From Helicobacteraceae bacterium (GTDB taxonomy: Bacteria > Campylobacterota > Campylobacteria > Campylobacterales > Sulfurimonadaceae), in assembly GCA_021163845.1 (NCBI GenBank), contig JAGGTH010000094.1:1-42394 (forward strand): a DNA stretch of 42,394 bases, written 5' to 3'. A model generated the notes under the pieces. The model was not told the DNA's origin and did not search any database. It saw only the letters and a list, made by a program, of their open reading frames with translations. This document shows positions 1 through 8,344 of the stretch, in pieces (position 1 is the first letter of the stretch; every line of letters starts with the position of its first letter). Made by a program: the position numbers and the translations under genes.

Positions 1-135
1 GAGTTGTACATACACTTTTGAATTTTTTACTGTTATAAAATCTATATCACCACCGTCAAGTGCAAGAGACGGACGAACCTTGTCAATCACACTTTTCACT
101 GGAGCAATTAACTCTTCATCTGAGAATGGAATCAT
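1..135 (-). CDS. NifU-like Fe-S scaffold protein (C-terminal-domain type), 5' part only
   Basis: The first 45 codons of a leftward gene that runs off the window. The translation begins MIPFSDEELIAPVKSVIDKV and continues RPSLALDGGDIDF, the hallmark opening of the NifU C-terminal domain, whose CxxC would lie just outside the window. Family members carry or transfer Fe-S clusters to apoproteins in the cytoplasm. The ATG is preceded by an AGGTAAG-like ribosome site. The assignment rests on the LDGGDI block, so the domain is fairly sure but the full architecture is unknown. Confidence 0.8.
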   Translation of the reverse strand, partial: MIPFSDEELIAPVKSVIDKVRPSLALDGGDIDFITVKNSKVYVQL

Positions 136-229
136 AACTTACCTTTTTATATATCGTATATTTTTTACTTTCATAAAATATGACAAAATCGCTTAACAAG
201 TGATAAAAATTAAAAGTATCTCAAAGCTT

Positions 230-1447
230 TTAATTTTCAAGCGAAAGTATTTGGTGGACGTAGCTAGGCTTTCTCATCCCAACTAAAATATAATCGATCT
301 GCTCGTGTGCAAGTAAAAATTTGATCGCACACTCTTGCATGGTCACAAAGCACTCTTTGAACTCTTCTTTTAACATCGTTCGCGTGTGTTTAGAGCATTC
401 ATACGCAACCATCTTTTTATATTCTGTCAGAAAAAGCTCAATAAAATGAAGCATCGTATCTCTGTTTGCCTCATCCACTTGCTCAAGTGTTTTTTTCATA
501 TGTGGAATAATTTGCGCAAATAAAAATGCTTCATAATCCCCTATCCATCCGAACTTATGCTTATTATCATCTAGTTGCTCTATAAGGTTGTAAAGTGGAC
601 GTAAAAGTTCATTATCACATACATCCAAAAGCTCATTGAGATGATGGTAGTATTCACTACTCTCATCATAATCAGCGAGTCTGTACATCAGTTGCTCTTT
701 TTGTGCATTGAGAGGACGATTTGCAAGCACTCTAAGTCCATTCTCTTTTGCCCACGCCACACATTTTAATCCCTCTGTTTCAAGCATATTAATAGGAAGT
801 TCTATGGTAGTAAAATGGTGTATCTTATTGCCTACAACTTGTGAAGCTTTTTGTGCTAGATCGAGTAGATCTTCATAAGGGAGAAACTCTTCGTGATCCA
901 TTTGCTTTGAAAAGCTATTGGAGCTGATGCCATAAGAGAGGATACGACCATTTTTCACCTCTTCTTCTAAGCCAATAAATGCTTCATACAAACGTCTATA
1001 CATCTCATCTAGACGCGTATCTTTATCTATTTTTTTATTGATCGCATTGAGGAGATAATACTCTGGATTATGGATAAGATAGCAATCAAGCGTAGTGAGT
1101 TCTAGTCTTTCAAGAGATTGGGTGAGTTGCTCTTTGAGAAATGATTTTGCTATAGAGTGATAACAATTTTGGCTGTACTCTACAACCTCGTCAAAAGCTT
1201 TTTCATGGTGCTTTAAGAGAGTTTCCCCTTGGATGTAACCAAACTTACTTACGATCTCAACGCTCTCTCTGATATCAGTGTCAAATTCTCTTAAGGCTAG
1301 GGCAATTGCTCTCTCGGCGCTACCATCAAGGTAATTTGTAGAAGTATCGATCATTCTGATCCCAGATTTTATTGCTTCTTTAAGGGCATCAATATGTTGA
1401 GGGTTGTAGTCACTTATCCTATAAGTTCCAAATGCGAATCGACTCAT
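230..1447 (-). CDS. aldo/keto reductase family protein
   Basis: A cytoplasmic NAD(P)H-dependent oxidoreductase of the aldo/keto reductase (TIM-barrel) superfamily; the substrate cannot be read from sequence. The opening FAFGTYRIS and the catalytic tetrad positions are visible: D34 and Y39 in MIDTSTNYLDGSAE, K68 in VSKFGY and H126 in CYLIHNPE. At 405 aa it is longer than the usual 280-330 aa because of an insertion of about 100 residues, rich in Tyr, Leu and Glu, before the C-terminal FLLAHEQIDYILVGMRKP segment. The start follows a good AAAGGTGAT site. It lies between the NifU-like gene and rplQ on the same strand but is separated from both by about 100 bases. Confidence 0.85.
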   Translation of the reverse strand: MSRFAFGTYRISDYNPQHIDALKEAIKSGIRMIDTSTNYLDGSAERAIALALREFDTDIRESVEIVSKFGYIQGETLLKHHEKAFDEVVEYSQNCYHSIAKSFLKEQLTQSLERLELTTLDCYLIHNPEYYLLNAINKKIDKDTRLDEMYRRLYEAFIGLEEEVKNGRILSYGISSNSFSKQMDHEEFLPYEDLLDLAQKASQVVGNKIHHFTTIELPINMLETEGLKCVAWAKENGLRVLANRPLNAQKEQLMYRLADYDESSEYYHHLNELLDVCDNELLRPLYNLIEQLDDNKHKFGWIGDYEAFLFAQIIPHMKKTLEQVDEANRDTMLHFIELFLTEYKKMVAYECSKHTRTMLKEEFKECFVTMQECAIKFLLAHEQIDYILVGMRKPSYVHQILSLEN

Positions 1448-1547
1448 TTTATCACCTTTAGTTCGTTTTGGCTATTTTGAAAAATTGTTCTGAAGAGGTA
1501 AGAAGAGTTTTATACGCAAGAGTTTTCTTGCATATAAAAATTGTGAA

Positions 1548-1898
1548 TTATACTAATTCGATAAATGCCATCGTAGTAGCATCACCACGACGAATTCTTG
1601 TTCTTGTAATTCTTGTGTAACCACCAGCACGGTCAACGTACTTAGGAGCTATTTCATTTACGAGAGTTTTTGTAGCTTCTTTACTTTGAAGCGCTGCAAA
1701 CACTGCTCTATGAGCGTTAGAATCGTTTTTACCAGCAATAGTAATAAGTTTTTCTACATATGAACGAAGCTCTTTAGCTTTTTCAACAGTAGTTTCAATT
1801 TTACCATGCTCGATCAACGAAATACTTAAGTTTTTAAGTAAAGCCGCACGATGTGAACTTGTACGGCCTAATTTACGGTATCCATGACGATGTCTCAT
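1548..1898 (-). CDS. rplQ: 50S ribosomal protein L17
   Basis: Large-subunit protein near the peptide exit tunnel. The [21 protein letters not shown] opening is diagnostic of bL17, and the 116 aa length is normal. It is the last gene of the alpha operon, 14 bases after rpoA, the canonical bacterial order. Confidence 0.98.
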   Translation of the reverse strand: MRHRHGYRKLGRTSSHRAALLKNLSISLIEHGKIETTVEKAKELRSYVEKLITIAGKNDSNAHRAVFAALQSKEATKTLVNEIAPKYVDRAGGYTRITRTRIRRGDATTMAFIELV

Positions 1899-1912
1899 CT
1901 GTTATTCCTCTA

Positions 1913-2917
1913 TTAAGCTTCTTTAGCTTCTATTTTCTTTTTTAATGCGGTAACCACATCATCTGCAAGATCAGCACCAACTGCAAAACCAAACTCTTGC
2001 ACTTTTTCTACGATCTCATCATACGATTTTTTACCAAGGTTTTTCACATTTTTCAAGTCGTTTGGACTCATTAATACGATTTCACCTATAAGTTTAATGC
2101 TTGAGCGATCAAGGCAATTAAAACTACGAGCACTTAATCCTAAACTATCAATATTTGTAGTTAGTTTTTTCAGATCAGGGTTCTCTTCAACACGCTCTAC
2201 CGTTGTTGGAGCTTTAATGCTAATTTCACTATTGAAAACTGCAAGTTGAGCATACATAACTTCTAAAGAGTTTCTAAACGCATCTATAGGAGAGATTTGT
2301 CCATCAGTTCTAATATTTAGAACTACTCTTTCAAAGTTTGGATTATCTTCAACAAGTACATTTTCAATTTTGTATGTAGCACTACGAACAGGAGTAAAGT
2401 ATGCATCTAAAGAGATGTATCCATCCTCTAGTTCATCTTGAATATCCTCACTTGGTACGTATCCGATACCTTGTGCTATTTTAATTGTAAAGTTCAGTGT
2501 TGCGTCTTCATTTAATGTAGCCAAATGTGTCTCTGGAGTCACAATTTCAACCTCATCACTATTAAGATCGCTTCCTTTTACTTCACACGGACCAGCAAAG
2601 CTATAGTTTACGTCAGCTTCAGTAGCTCCATTTAATAACTTAAAGCGAATATCTTTAAGATTTAAAATGAAGTCTGAAATATCTTCAAGCATACCACGTA
2701 CTGAGTCAAACTCATGTCTAGCACCCTCAATTTTAATAGCTATTGGAGCATAACCAACAGAGCTACTTAATAAAAAACGGCGAAGTGGGTGAGCTAAAGA
2801 GATAGCATAGCCCGTCTCAAACGGGAATGCCATGATATTAGCTTCATTCTCACTAATCTGTTCTACCTCAAATTCTTGAGGAGCAAGTGGAGTAGTTTTA
2901 ATTTTTTTCATTCTCAA
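1913..2917 (-). CDS. rpoA: DNA-directed RNA polymerase subunit alpha
   Basis: The alpha subunit dimerises to start RNA polymerase assembly, and its C-terminal domain contacts UP elements and activators. The N-terminal assembly domain contains [20 protein letters not shown], and the C-terminal helix-hairpin-helix domain contains [16 protein letters not shown] and [10 protein letters not shown]. Length 334 aa is usual. It sits between rpsD and rplQ in the standard alpha operon. Confidence 0.98.
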   Translation of the reverse strand: MRMKKIKTTPLAPQEFEVEQISENEANIMAFPFETGYAISLAHPLRRFLLSSSVGYAPIAIKIEGARHEFDSVRGMLEDISDFILNLKDIRFKLLNGATEADVNYSFAGPCEVKGSDLNSDEVEIVTPETHLATLNEDATLNFTIKIAQGIGYVPSEDIQDELEDGYISLDAYFTPVRSATYKIENVLVEDNPNFERVVLNIRTDGQISPIDAFRNSLEVMYAQLAVFNSEISIKAPTTVERVEENPDLKKLTTNIDSLGLSARSFNCLDRSSIKLIGEIVLMSPNDLKNVKNLGKKSYDEIVEKVQEFGFAVGADLADDVVTALKKKIEAKEA

Positions 2918-2935
2918 ACGCCTTTGTTTTAATTA

Positions 2936-3562
2936 TTATTTCGAGTAAAGTTCAACGATTAAACGTTCTTCAACTGGAATAACAACCTCTTCACGTTCTG
3001 GTAAACGAGTAAAAATACCAAATACCTTCTCAGCATCGATATCAACCCATGGAGCTAAACCAGTTTGGTTTGTAAGTTCCAAAGCGCGAACAACTTGTAC
3101 GTTTTTCTTGCTTGATTCACGAACTTCAATTTTTTGACCTGGTTTTACACGGTAAGAAGGGATATCCACTTTTTTACCATCAACAAGTAAGTGACCATGT
3201 GTCACTAATTGGCGTGCGAAACGACGTGTTGAAGCAAATCCCATACGATATACTACGTTATCAAGTCTTTGCTCGATAAGAGTAACAAGGTTCGTACCTG
3301 TATTTCCTTCACGACGTTTTGCTTCTACGAATAACGCACGGAATTGTTTCTCAGAAACACCATACATGAATTTCGCTTTTTGCTTTTCATTGAGTTGTAA
3401 ACCATACTCAGAAACTTTTTTACGACGTTGACCATGTTGACCTGGACCATATGGACGCTTGTCAATTGCAGATTTTCCTGCTAAACGACGCTCACCTTTT
3501 AGGTTAAGGCTTACACCAAATCTTCTTTCGATTTTTTCTACTGGACCTCTATATCTTGCCAT
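2936..3562 (-). CDS. rpsD: 30S ribosomal protein S4
   Basis: Primary 16S-binding protein; in other bacteria it is also the translational repressor of the alpha operon. [16 protein letters not shown] and the S4 RNA-binding segment [24 protein letters not shown] are visible. It has no N-terminal Cys cluster, so it is the zinc-free form. 208 aa. Confidence 0.98.
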   Translation of the reverse strand: MARYRGPVEKIERRFGVSLNLKGERRLAGKSAIDKRPYGPGQHGQRRKKVSEYGLQLNEKQKAKFMYGVSEKQFRALFVEAKRREGNTGTNLVTLIEQRLDNVVYRMGFASTRRFARQLVTHGHLLVDGKKVDIPSYRVKPGQKIEVRESSKKNVQVVRALELTNQTGLAPWVDIDAEKVFGIFTRLPEREEVVIPVEERLIVELYSK

Positions 3563-3573
3563 CAGTAATCTCC

Positions 3574-3966
3574 TTAAACTCTACGACGCTTAGGTGCGCG
3601 ACAACCGTTGTGTGGTAATGGTGTAACATCTTTCATGAATGTAACACGGATACCTTCGATAGCACCTACAGCTTTAACTGCTGTCTCACGACCTGAACCA
3701 GGACCTTGAACTTTAATACCAAGTTCTTTTATACCATGCACTTGTGCTTTTTCAACTGCTGCTTCTACTGCTGCTTGCGCTGCAAACGGTGTAGATTTTT
3801 TGCTTCCCTTGAAACCAAGGCTACCAGCTGAACTCCAAGCGATCATGTTTCCCATCTCATCAGTAATAGTTACTAATGTATTGTTAAATGATGCAGAGAT
3901 ATGAACGATACCACGTGCAACGTTCTTTTTAACTACTTTTTTTCTTACAGCTTTTCTTTTTGCCAT
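3574..3966 (-). CDS. rpsK: 30S ribosomal protein S11
   Basis: Platform protein of the small subunit. The [21 protein letters not shown] core and the C-terminal [13 protein letters not shown] are diagnostic of uS11. Length 130 aa is normal. It lies 10 bases after rpsM and 11 before rpsD. Confidence 0.98.
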   Translation of the reverse strand: MAKRKAVRKKVVKKNVARGIVHISASFNNTLVTITDEMGNMIAWSSAGSLGFKGSKKSTPFAAQAAVEAAVEKAQVHGIKELGIKVQGPGSGRETAVKAVGAIEGIRVTFMKDVTPLPHNGCRAPKRRRV

Positions 3967-3976
3967 CTATAATCCC

Positions 3977-4339
3977 TTACGCTGCGCCGACAGTTTTACG
4001 TTTACCCTTACGAGTACGCGCATTTGTCTTAGTTTTTTGACCACGACATGGAAGACCACGACGGTGACGTAGACCACGGTATGAACCTAAATCCATAAGT
4101 GCCTTAATGTCCATAGCAACTTGTTTACGAAGATCACCTTCTACAACGTGATTTTCACGAATTTCATTTGTGATAGCTGCTACATCATCTTGAGAAAGTT
4201 CATAAACTCTCTTATTATAGTCAATACCTGTAGCGTCAAGGATTTGACGTGAAGCATAAAGACCAATACCATATACGTATGTTAGACCATACTCAATTCT
4301 TTTCTTTTTAGGTAAATCAACACCAGAAATACGAGCCAT
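3977..4339 (-). CDS. rpsM: 30S ribosomal protein S13
   Basis: Head protein of the small subunit that contacts L5 and the P-site t[24 protein letters not shown] and the basic tail [19 protein letters not shown] identify uS13. 120 aa. It starts 2 bases after the rpmJ stop codon. Confidence 0.98.
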   Translation of the reverse strand: MARISGVDLPKKKRIEYGLTYVYGIGLYASRQILDATGIDYNKRVYELSQDDVAAITNEIRENHVVEGDLRKQVAMDIKALMDLGSYRGLRHRRGLPCRGQKTKTNARTRKGKRKTVGAA

Positions 4340-4341
4340 GA

Positions 4342-4455
4342 TTATCCTTGTCTCTGTTTATGTTTTTTGACTTTGCAGATTACTCTAACAATGCCTTTGC
4401 GTTTGATAACTTTACAGTCATCACACATCTTCTTTACTGAAGCGCGTACTTTCAT
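4342..4455 (-). CDS. rpmJ: 50S ribosomal protein L36
   Basis: A 37-residue protein reading [20 protein letters not shown] and ending KHKQRQG. The zinc-ribbon pattern CxxC, Cys and His is present, so this is the zinc-binding form. It is the first gene of the alpha operon here. In most bacteria infA or secY precedes it directly; here infA lies nearly 10 kb away. The ATG follows an AGGAGAC ribosome site. Confidence 0.95.
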   Translation of the reverse strand: MKVRASVKKMCDDCKVIKRKGIVRVICKVKKHKQRQG

Positions 4456-4470
4456 TGAAAGTCTCCTGTA

Positions 4471-4522
4471 TTTTACTTCTTTGCTGCATTTAGGCAGGTC
4501 ACGACCTTGCCAATACTTTTAA
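4471..4522 (-). other. stem-loop in the rpmJ leader
   Basis: On the minus strand, downstream of the predicted promoter, GGCAAGGTC is followed closely by GACCTGCC, giving a G+C-rich hairpin with one bulge in the untranslated leader of rpmJ. Its place ahead of the r-protein genes would suit a translational operator, but I cannot match it to a known r-protein binding site. Confidence 0.35.
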
Positions 4523-4532
4523 CTCTATACAT

Positions 4533-4560
4533 ATTATAGAGATAAAAACACTCAACTTAA
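4533..4560 (-). promoter_or_regulatory. predicted promoter of the rpmJ-rplQ (alpha) operon
   Basis: Read on the minus strand there is a perfect TATAAT (4533-4538) with TTAAGT 16 bases upstream. It overlaps a small palindrome (CTCTATA ... TATAGAG, 4523-4541). It lies about 80 bases before rpmJ, so the alpha operon is probably transcribed separately from the S10-spc operon. Confidence 0.6.
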
Positions 4561-4646
4561 TGTTAAAACAGCAAAGCGGACGCGTATTGTACTCAAAAGA
4601 TTATAAAAATTTTATTAACTTTTAAGTAAGTTTAAGTAAATTACCC

Positions 4647-4994
4647 TCAGTCACTCCATAAAATACTCACTCCATACTCTTGATCGAGAATTACCTGCTT
4701 TGTATAGGGGATCTTTTTGCCATATTTTTTGCTTACAAACTCAAGCTCAATATTTCCATCTTCTAAAAGTGTACGCACCTCTTTATAAGAGAGCCACTTT
4801 CCATATTTTGCCAAAGAGTTTTGCCAGATACGAAAATCACATGTAGCATCGGATGTAAGCTCAAACATCTCTCCATCTTCTGTCATCCAATGGGCATTGC
4901 TACATGCATAGAGTTTCACTTTTTTTCCGCGCACCTCTTTGTCGCGCACCTCTATCATCCCATCTTCACAATAAGGGCATTTTCCTAAAGTCAT
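4647..4994 (-). CDS. zinc-ribbon protein, function unknown
   Basis: A 115 aa soluble protein. It opens with KCPYCEDGMIEV, and a further CSN follows about 25 residues later, resembling the small zinc ribbons of topoisomerase I C-terminal domains; a fourth ligand is less clear. The rest (KWLSYKEVRTLLEDGNIELEF) resembles a short DNA- or nucleotide-handling module but is not a family I can name. The ATG follows a GAGGATGCC-type ribosome site. It is a single gene, divergent from the radical SAM gene. Confidence 0.7.
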   Translation of the reverse strand: MTLGKCPYCEDGMIEVRDKEVRGKKVKLYACSNAHWMTEDGEMFELTSDATCDFRIWQNSLAKYGKWLSYKEVRTLLEDGNIELEFVSKKYGKKIPYTKQVILDQEYGVSILWSD

Positions 4995-5127
4995 GGCATC
5001 CTCCTCGCTTCATTTTGACTGAGTGGTTTGTGCAATTCTACATTATCTTTTCGCTTAGCTTTCACTTTATTGCAAAATGCAATATTCTTAGATTCTCATA
5101 TCTTTTGATTTTCGCTAAAATTCCCTT

Positions 5128-6378
5128 ATGAATAATTATGAAGAGAAATTTCAAAATAGTATACAGAACACATTTTTTTACAAGCTTACATCCCAAGATC
5201 AAGATTTTGTACGTCTGCGGGCTTTTGAGCATAAGTTTTCCCATCAAGAGCTCAAACAGATCATCGATATCGCGCGAGATCTCGCACTTTGGGATGAGGG
5301 AAGTATTGAGAAAATATTTCCAGAGCACTCTGAGCGCAAAGTGGTATTTTCGCGTCTGAAAAAAGCCTACGAAACCCTGAGAGACAGACCAAACTCCTAT
5401 AAAGATTTTACTCTCAAAAACATCCCAACAGAGCAAAAATACACGTTTAAAACACAAGAAAAAGAGGGGTTTGGCTTGGGGCTTTGCCCAGTTGCGAGTG
5501 AAAAGACACGTTGTTGCAATCTTCTCACTCTAGATGCGGTAGAGAGTTGCGGCTTTGATTGTTCTTATTGTTCGATCCAAAGTTTTTACAATCAAAATAC
5601 GATCACTTTTGATAGTGGTTTTAAAGAGAAACTTCTTAAGCTCAATCTCGATCCAAACAAAACCTATCATATAGGAACGGGGCAGAGTTCTGACTCTTTG
5701 ATGTGGGGGAATCGCGAGGGGATCTTAGATGCGCTTTTTACCTTTGCACGTAAACATCCCAATGTGATTTTAGAGTTTAAAACCAAATCAGACAATATCA
5801 AATATTTTTTACAAAATGAGGTACCAAAGAATATTCTCTGTACCTGGAGCCTGAACACCCAAACGATCATCGATAATGAAGAGCACCTTACCGCATCACT
5901 CGAGAAACGTATCCAAGCGGCAAAAAAGCTCGCAGATATTGGGGTAAAAGTTGGATTTCATTTTCACCCTATTGTAGAGTATGAGGGATATTTAACGGAG
6001 TATGGTAAAGTGTATCAACGGCTCATCACCGAGTTTGATCCCAAAGAGGTAGCCCTTGTGAGCTTCGGGACACTCACCTTTATCAAGCCTGTTATCAAAC
6101 AACTTCGTTCACGTGACTTTCATACCAAGATCACTCAAATCCCTCATGCAGATGCAAGTGGAAAAACATCCTATCCCCAAGACACAAAAGTAGAGATGTT
6201 CAAACATGCTTATAAGAGTTTTACCCCATGGCACCATGAAGTCTTTTTTTATCTATGTATGGAAGATCATGGGATGTGGAACAAAACATTTGGATACCAA
6301 TACGCAACAAATAACGATTTTGAAAGAGAAATGCTCTTTAGTTATTCACAAAAGTTAGGATTAGAATTTTTAGTGTAA
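5128..6378 (+). CDS. radical SAM protein, spore-photoproduct-lyase-like family
   Basis: A radical S-adenosylmethionine enzyme. C141, C145 and C148 in VESCGFDCSYCSIQ form the CX3CX2C motif that binds the 4Fe-4S cluster. HIGTGQSSDSLMWG, FKTKSDNI and VGFHFHPIVEYEGY follow as expected for the SPL-like TIM barrel, and NIPTEQKYTFKTQ lies upstream. Classic spore photoproduct lyase repairs thymine dimers in spores. This host probably does not sporulate, so the substrate is open, though a DNA lesion or nucleotide is a reasonable guess. 416 aa. The ATG has a weak ribosome site. A copy of the ACATCCCAAG word lies near its start (5188) and another just after its stop (6384). Confidence 0.8.
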   Translation: MNNYEEKFQNSIQNTFFYKLTSQDQDFVRLRAFEHKFSHQELKQIIDIARDLALWDEGSIEKIFPEHSERKVVFSRLKKAYETLRDRPNSYKDFTLKNIPTEQKYTFKTQEKEGFGLGLCPVASEKTRCCNLLTLDAVESCGFDCSYCSIQSFYNQNTITFDSGFKEKLLKLNLDPNKTYHIGTGQSSDSLMWGNREGILDALFTFARKHPNVILEFKTKSDNIKYFLQNEVPKNILCTWSLNTQTIIDNEEHLTASLEKRIQAAKKLADIGVKVGFHFHPIVEYEGYLTEYGKVYQRLITEFDPKEVALVSFGTLTFIKPVIKQLRSRDFHTKITQIPHADASGKTSYPQDTKVEMFKHAYKSFTPWHHEVFFYLCMEDHGMWNKTFGYQYATNNDFEREMLFSYSQKLGLEFLV

Positions 6379-6419
6379 AAGTTCTTGGGATGTAGGTTTT
6401 TTGAAGACTAGCAACAGAG

Positions 6420-6462
6420 ATTCCGGACCAAGTCCGGAATGACTTTCTCAGCACTATGCTGA
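6420..6462. repeat. double palindrome between convergent genes
   Basis: Two adjacent hairpins: ATTCCGGAC-CAA-GTCCGGAAT (9-bp arms) and TCAGCA-CTA-TGCTGA (6-bp arms), with GATTC/GAATC words around them. They lie between the convergent radical SAM gene and the small Cys-rich gene, so they may act as a bidirectional transcription stop. No long T run follows either arm. The form resembles dispersed intergenic palindromes in many proteobacterial genomes. No second copy occurs in this window. Confidence 0.65.
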
Positions 6463-6488
6463 ATCTAATTTGAGAATCTTAGAAGCCA

Positions 6489-6731
6489 TTAGTGGCTTCC
6501 ACATCCACCACCACAACATCCGTTGCTTGTAGAGTCATTCATAGCGATCACGAACTGATCTCCAACCTCTTGTACTTTAAAGCTGTGCTTGCCACAAAAG
6601 CTATCGTTCATGTGCTCTTTCATCTCGATTGATTTAAGGAGTGCTTCATCTTTTGAAGCAAGTTCAAGATTGTTTTGTAAGTCACTTCTTTTGAAACAAC
6701 CACACTCTTTTTCTACAGTAATTTTAAACAT
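6489..6731 (-). CDS. small Cys-rich protein with a CCGGGCGSH tail
   Basis: An 80 aa soluble protein of unknown function. It opens MFKITVEKECGCFKRSDLQ and ends in a flexible Cys/Gly tail, GCCGGGCGSH, which resembles metal-binding tails on nickel chaperones and some Fe-S assembly factors. An ECGCF pair lies near the N terminus and a further Cys mid-protein (DSFCGKHSF). It is a single gene, convergent with the radical SAM gene. Metal binding or delivery is inferred from composition only. Confidence 0.75.
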   Translation of the reverse strand: MFKITVEKECGCFKRSDLQNNLELASKDEALLKSIEMKEHMNDSFCGKHSFKVQEVGDQFVIAMNDSTSNGCCGGGCGSH

Positions 6732-6838
6732 ATTTTATCCTTTGATAGTAATTATTTTCGCAATAGTACTCTTTTGTACTTTTTTGATTCTAAGAAGATT
6801 TTAAATGCTAAATTTCTTAAGCATCTAATAATCTAAGC

Positions 6839-6844
6839 TATAAT
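6839..6844 (+). promoter_or_regulatory. -10 element of the cvfB-like gene
   Basis: A perfect TATAAT 51 bases before the ATG. No clear -35, which is usual for epsilonproteobacterial sigma-70 promoters. Confidence 0.5.
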
Positions 6845-6895
6845 GTCACAATGAGTTGGGTCTAGAGCTCACTGACGGAATAACAAGGAAAGATT

Positions 6896-7744
6896 ATGAA
6901 ACAAAACCAACATCTCCAGCTCGGAGAGATCAACTGCCTGCGTGTTGATAGAGACACCCCACACGGACTTTTTTTAATGTCACTCGATGACAAAGATGTG
7001 CTTTTACCAAAAGCTTATGTGACTGATGCAATGGAGATCGACTCTCTTGTCGAAGTATTTTTATATACGGATTCAGAAGATAGAATCGTAGCAACCACAC
7101 TCAAACCAAGAGCAATGCTTGATGGTTTTGGGCTTTTTGAAGTGGTAGATGTTGCCCCTTTTGGTGCCTTTGTCGACTGGGGACTTCCAAAAGATCTGCT
7201 CGTACCAAAGATGCTTCAAAAGACCCCTTTTTCTGTAGGGGAAAAACGATTTCTTAAAGTGGTCTATGATGAAAAGACACACCGCCTTGTAGGAACTGAA
7301 AAGCTAGGTGATTTTTTTGAGCGTCGTGTGCGTGGACTCAAACCTCATCAAGAGGTTAAGATCCTTATCATCACCAAAACACCTCTAGGATTTAAATGTA
7401 TCGTTGAGAACAAATATGAAGGACTCATCTATCACAACGAGATCTTTGAAAACATCACTCTAGGGGATGAAAAGACCGCCTACATCAAAACGATTAGATC
7501 AGATGGAAATATTGATCTGAGCCTGCAAAAGCCAGGAACTAAAGGGAGTGATGCAACAGAAGAGAAGATACTCGATATGCTCGCAAAAAGCAATGGCATT
7601 CTCCCCTATAATTCCAAAAGTGATCCGGAGCTTATCAAAGAGCATTTTGCGATGAGTAAAAAAGAGTTCAAACGTACCCTTACATCCCTTGCGCAAAAAG
7701 GTGAAATTGAGATCAAAGATACAGGGATCTACCTCAAGGACTAG
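6896..7744 (+). CDS. CvfB-like S1-domain RNA-binding protein
   Basis: A 282 aa cytoplasmic protein with the architecture of the CvfB/YitL family: successive S1-type OB folds at about residues 1-60, 65-130 (GFGLFEVVDVAPFGAFVDWG) and 145-210, then a C-terminal winged-helix-like domain (EKILDMLAKSNGILPY ... FKRTLTSLAQKGEIEI). Firmicute CvfB influences virulence gene expression through RNA; the role in this lineage is not established. The start has a strong AAGGAAAG ribosome site. The next small ORF begins 2 bases after the stop, so they are probably cotranscribed. Confidence 0.85.
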   Translation: MKQNQHLQLGEINCLRVDRDTPHGLFLMSLDDKDVLLPKAYVTDAMEIDSLVEVFLYTDSEDRIVATTLKPRAMLDGFGLFEVVDVAPFGAFVDWGLPKDLLVPKMLQKTPFSVGEKRFLKVVYDEKTHRLVGTEKLGDFFERRVRGLKPHQEVKILIITKTPLGFKCIVENKYEGLIYHNEIFENITLGDEKTAYIKTIRSDGNIDLSLQKPGTKGSDATEEKILDMLAKSNGILPYNSKSDPELIKEHFAMSKKEFKRTLTSLAQKGEIEIKDTGIYLKD

Positions 7745-7746
7745 CT

Positions 7747-7956
7747 ATGGCAAAAAAGAACAAAAATATAGAGCTCGCCCATAAAGAGATAGTGTTTGAA
7801 ATAGAGAAGAGACTTTATAAAGTGCTTCGCTACGATGCCCAAAGCCAAAATATTGAAGTACTCGCTTTTGAAGATGGCAAAAAACAGGGAATCCAAAAGA
7901 TCCCCTTTGCCCATATCCCACGCTCTATCAAGCAACAAATCAAACCAATTTCTTAA
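7747..7956 (+). CDS. conserved hypothetical protein (69 aa)
   Basis: A small basic protein, MAKKNKNIELAHKEIVFEIE, with no signal peptide or membrane segment. It follows the CvfB-like gene almost without a gap and probably shares its transcript. It has alternating hydrophobic residues (KVLRYDAQSQNIEVLAFEDG) that suggest a small beta-rich fold. I do not recognise the family. Confidence 0.65.
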   Translation: MAKKNKNIELAHKEIVFEIEKRLYKVLRYDAQSQNIEVLAFEDGKKQGIQKIPFAHIPRSIKQQIKPIS

Positions 7957-7990
7957 GATTATTTTTAGCAAAAAAAAATTAATTCAAGAG

Positions 7991-7996
7991 TATAAT
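7991..7996 (+). promoter_or_regulatory. -10 element of the acidic small protein gene
   Basis: TATAAT 44 bases upstream of the ATG at 8041, after an A-rich tract. A GGGG ribosome site lies 6 bases before the start. Confidence 0.45.
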
Positions 7997-8040
7997 TTTA
8001 TCTTGAGACCAAAATCTCTCATTTATTTATAGGGGTTGTT

Positions 8041-8274
8041 ATGACACTACAAGACCTTCAATTTGCACTTGAATTGGGTTGTGTAATGGGTAAGGATATT
8101 GACGCTATTTTAGAATATAGCCAAGAAAATGGGATTGACACTGAAAAGATCGATACGATGTTAGAAGAGTTAGGATACGACAAAATCTTTGAGAACGATT
8201 TTGATGACTACGATGATGATGAGTATGGTTACATAGAAAAATTTCCACATAAAAATAGATTTTACGAAGACTAG
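8041..8274 (+). CDS. small acidic conserved hypothetical protein
   Basis: A 77 aa protein, strongly acidic in its second half (NDFDDYDDDEYGY). The N-terminal half looks helical (LQFALELGCVMGKDIDAILEYSQENGID). It has its own promoter-like TATAAT and a good ribosome site, and it lies just upstream of trpB. No family recognised. Confidence 0.65.
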   Translation: MTLQDLQFALELGCVMGKDIDAILEYSQENGIDTEKIDTMLEELGYDKIFENDFDDYDDDEYGYIEKFPHKNRFYED

Positions 8275-8304
8275 CATATAAGCCAGATTTGATCGATTGT
8301 AAAT

Positions 8305-8310
8305 TATAAT
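8305..8310 (+). promoter_or_regulatory. -10 element of trpB
   Basis: TATAAT 34 bases before the trpB ATG, which is preceded by a CAGGAATC ribosome site. No trp leader peptide or attenuator-like stem pair can be seen in the short leader. Confidence 0.45.
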
Positions 8311-8344
8311 GTTTCACATTTAATTTTACACAGGAATCAAATCT

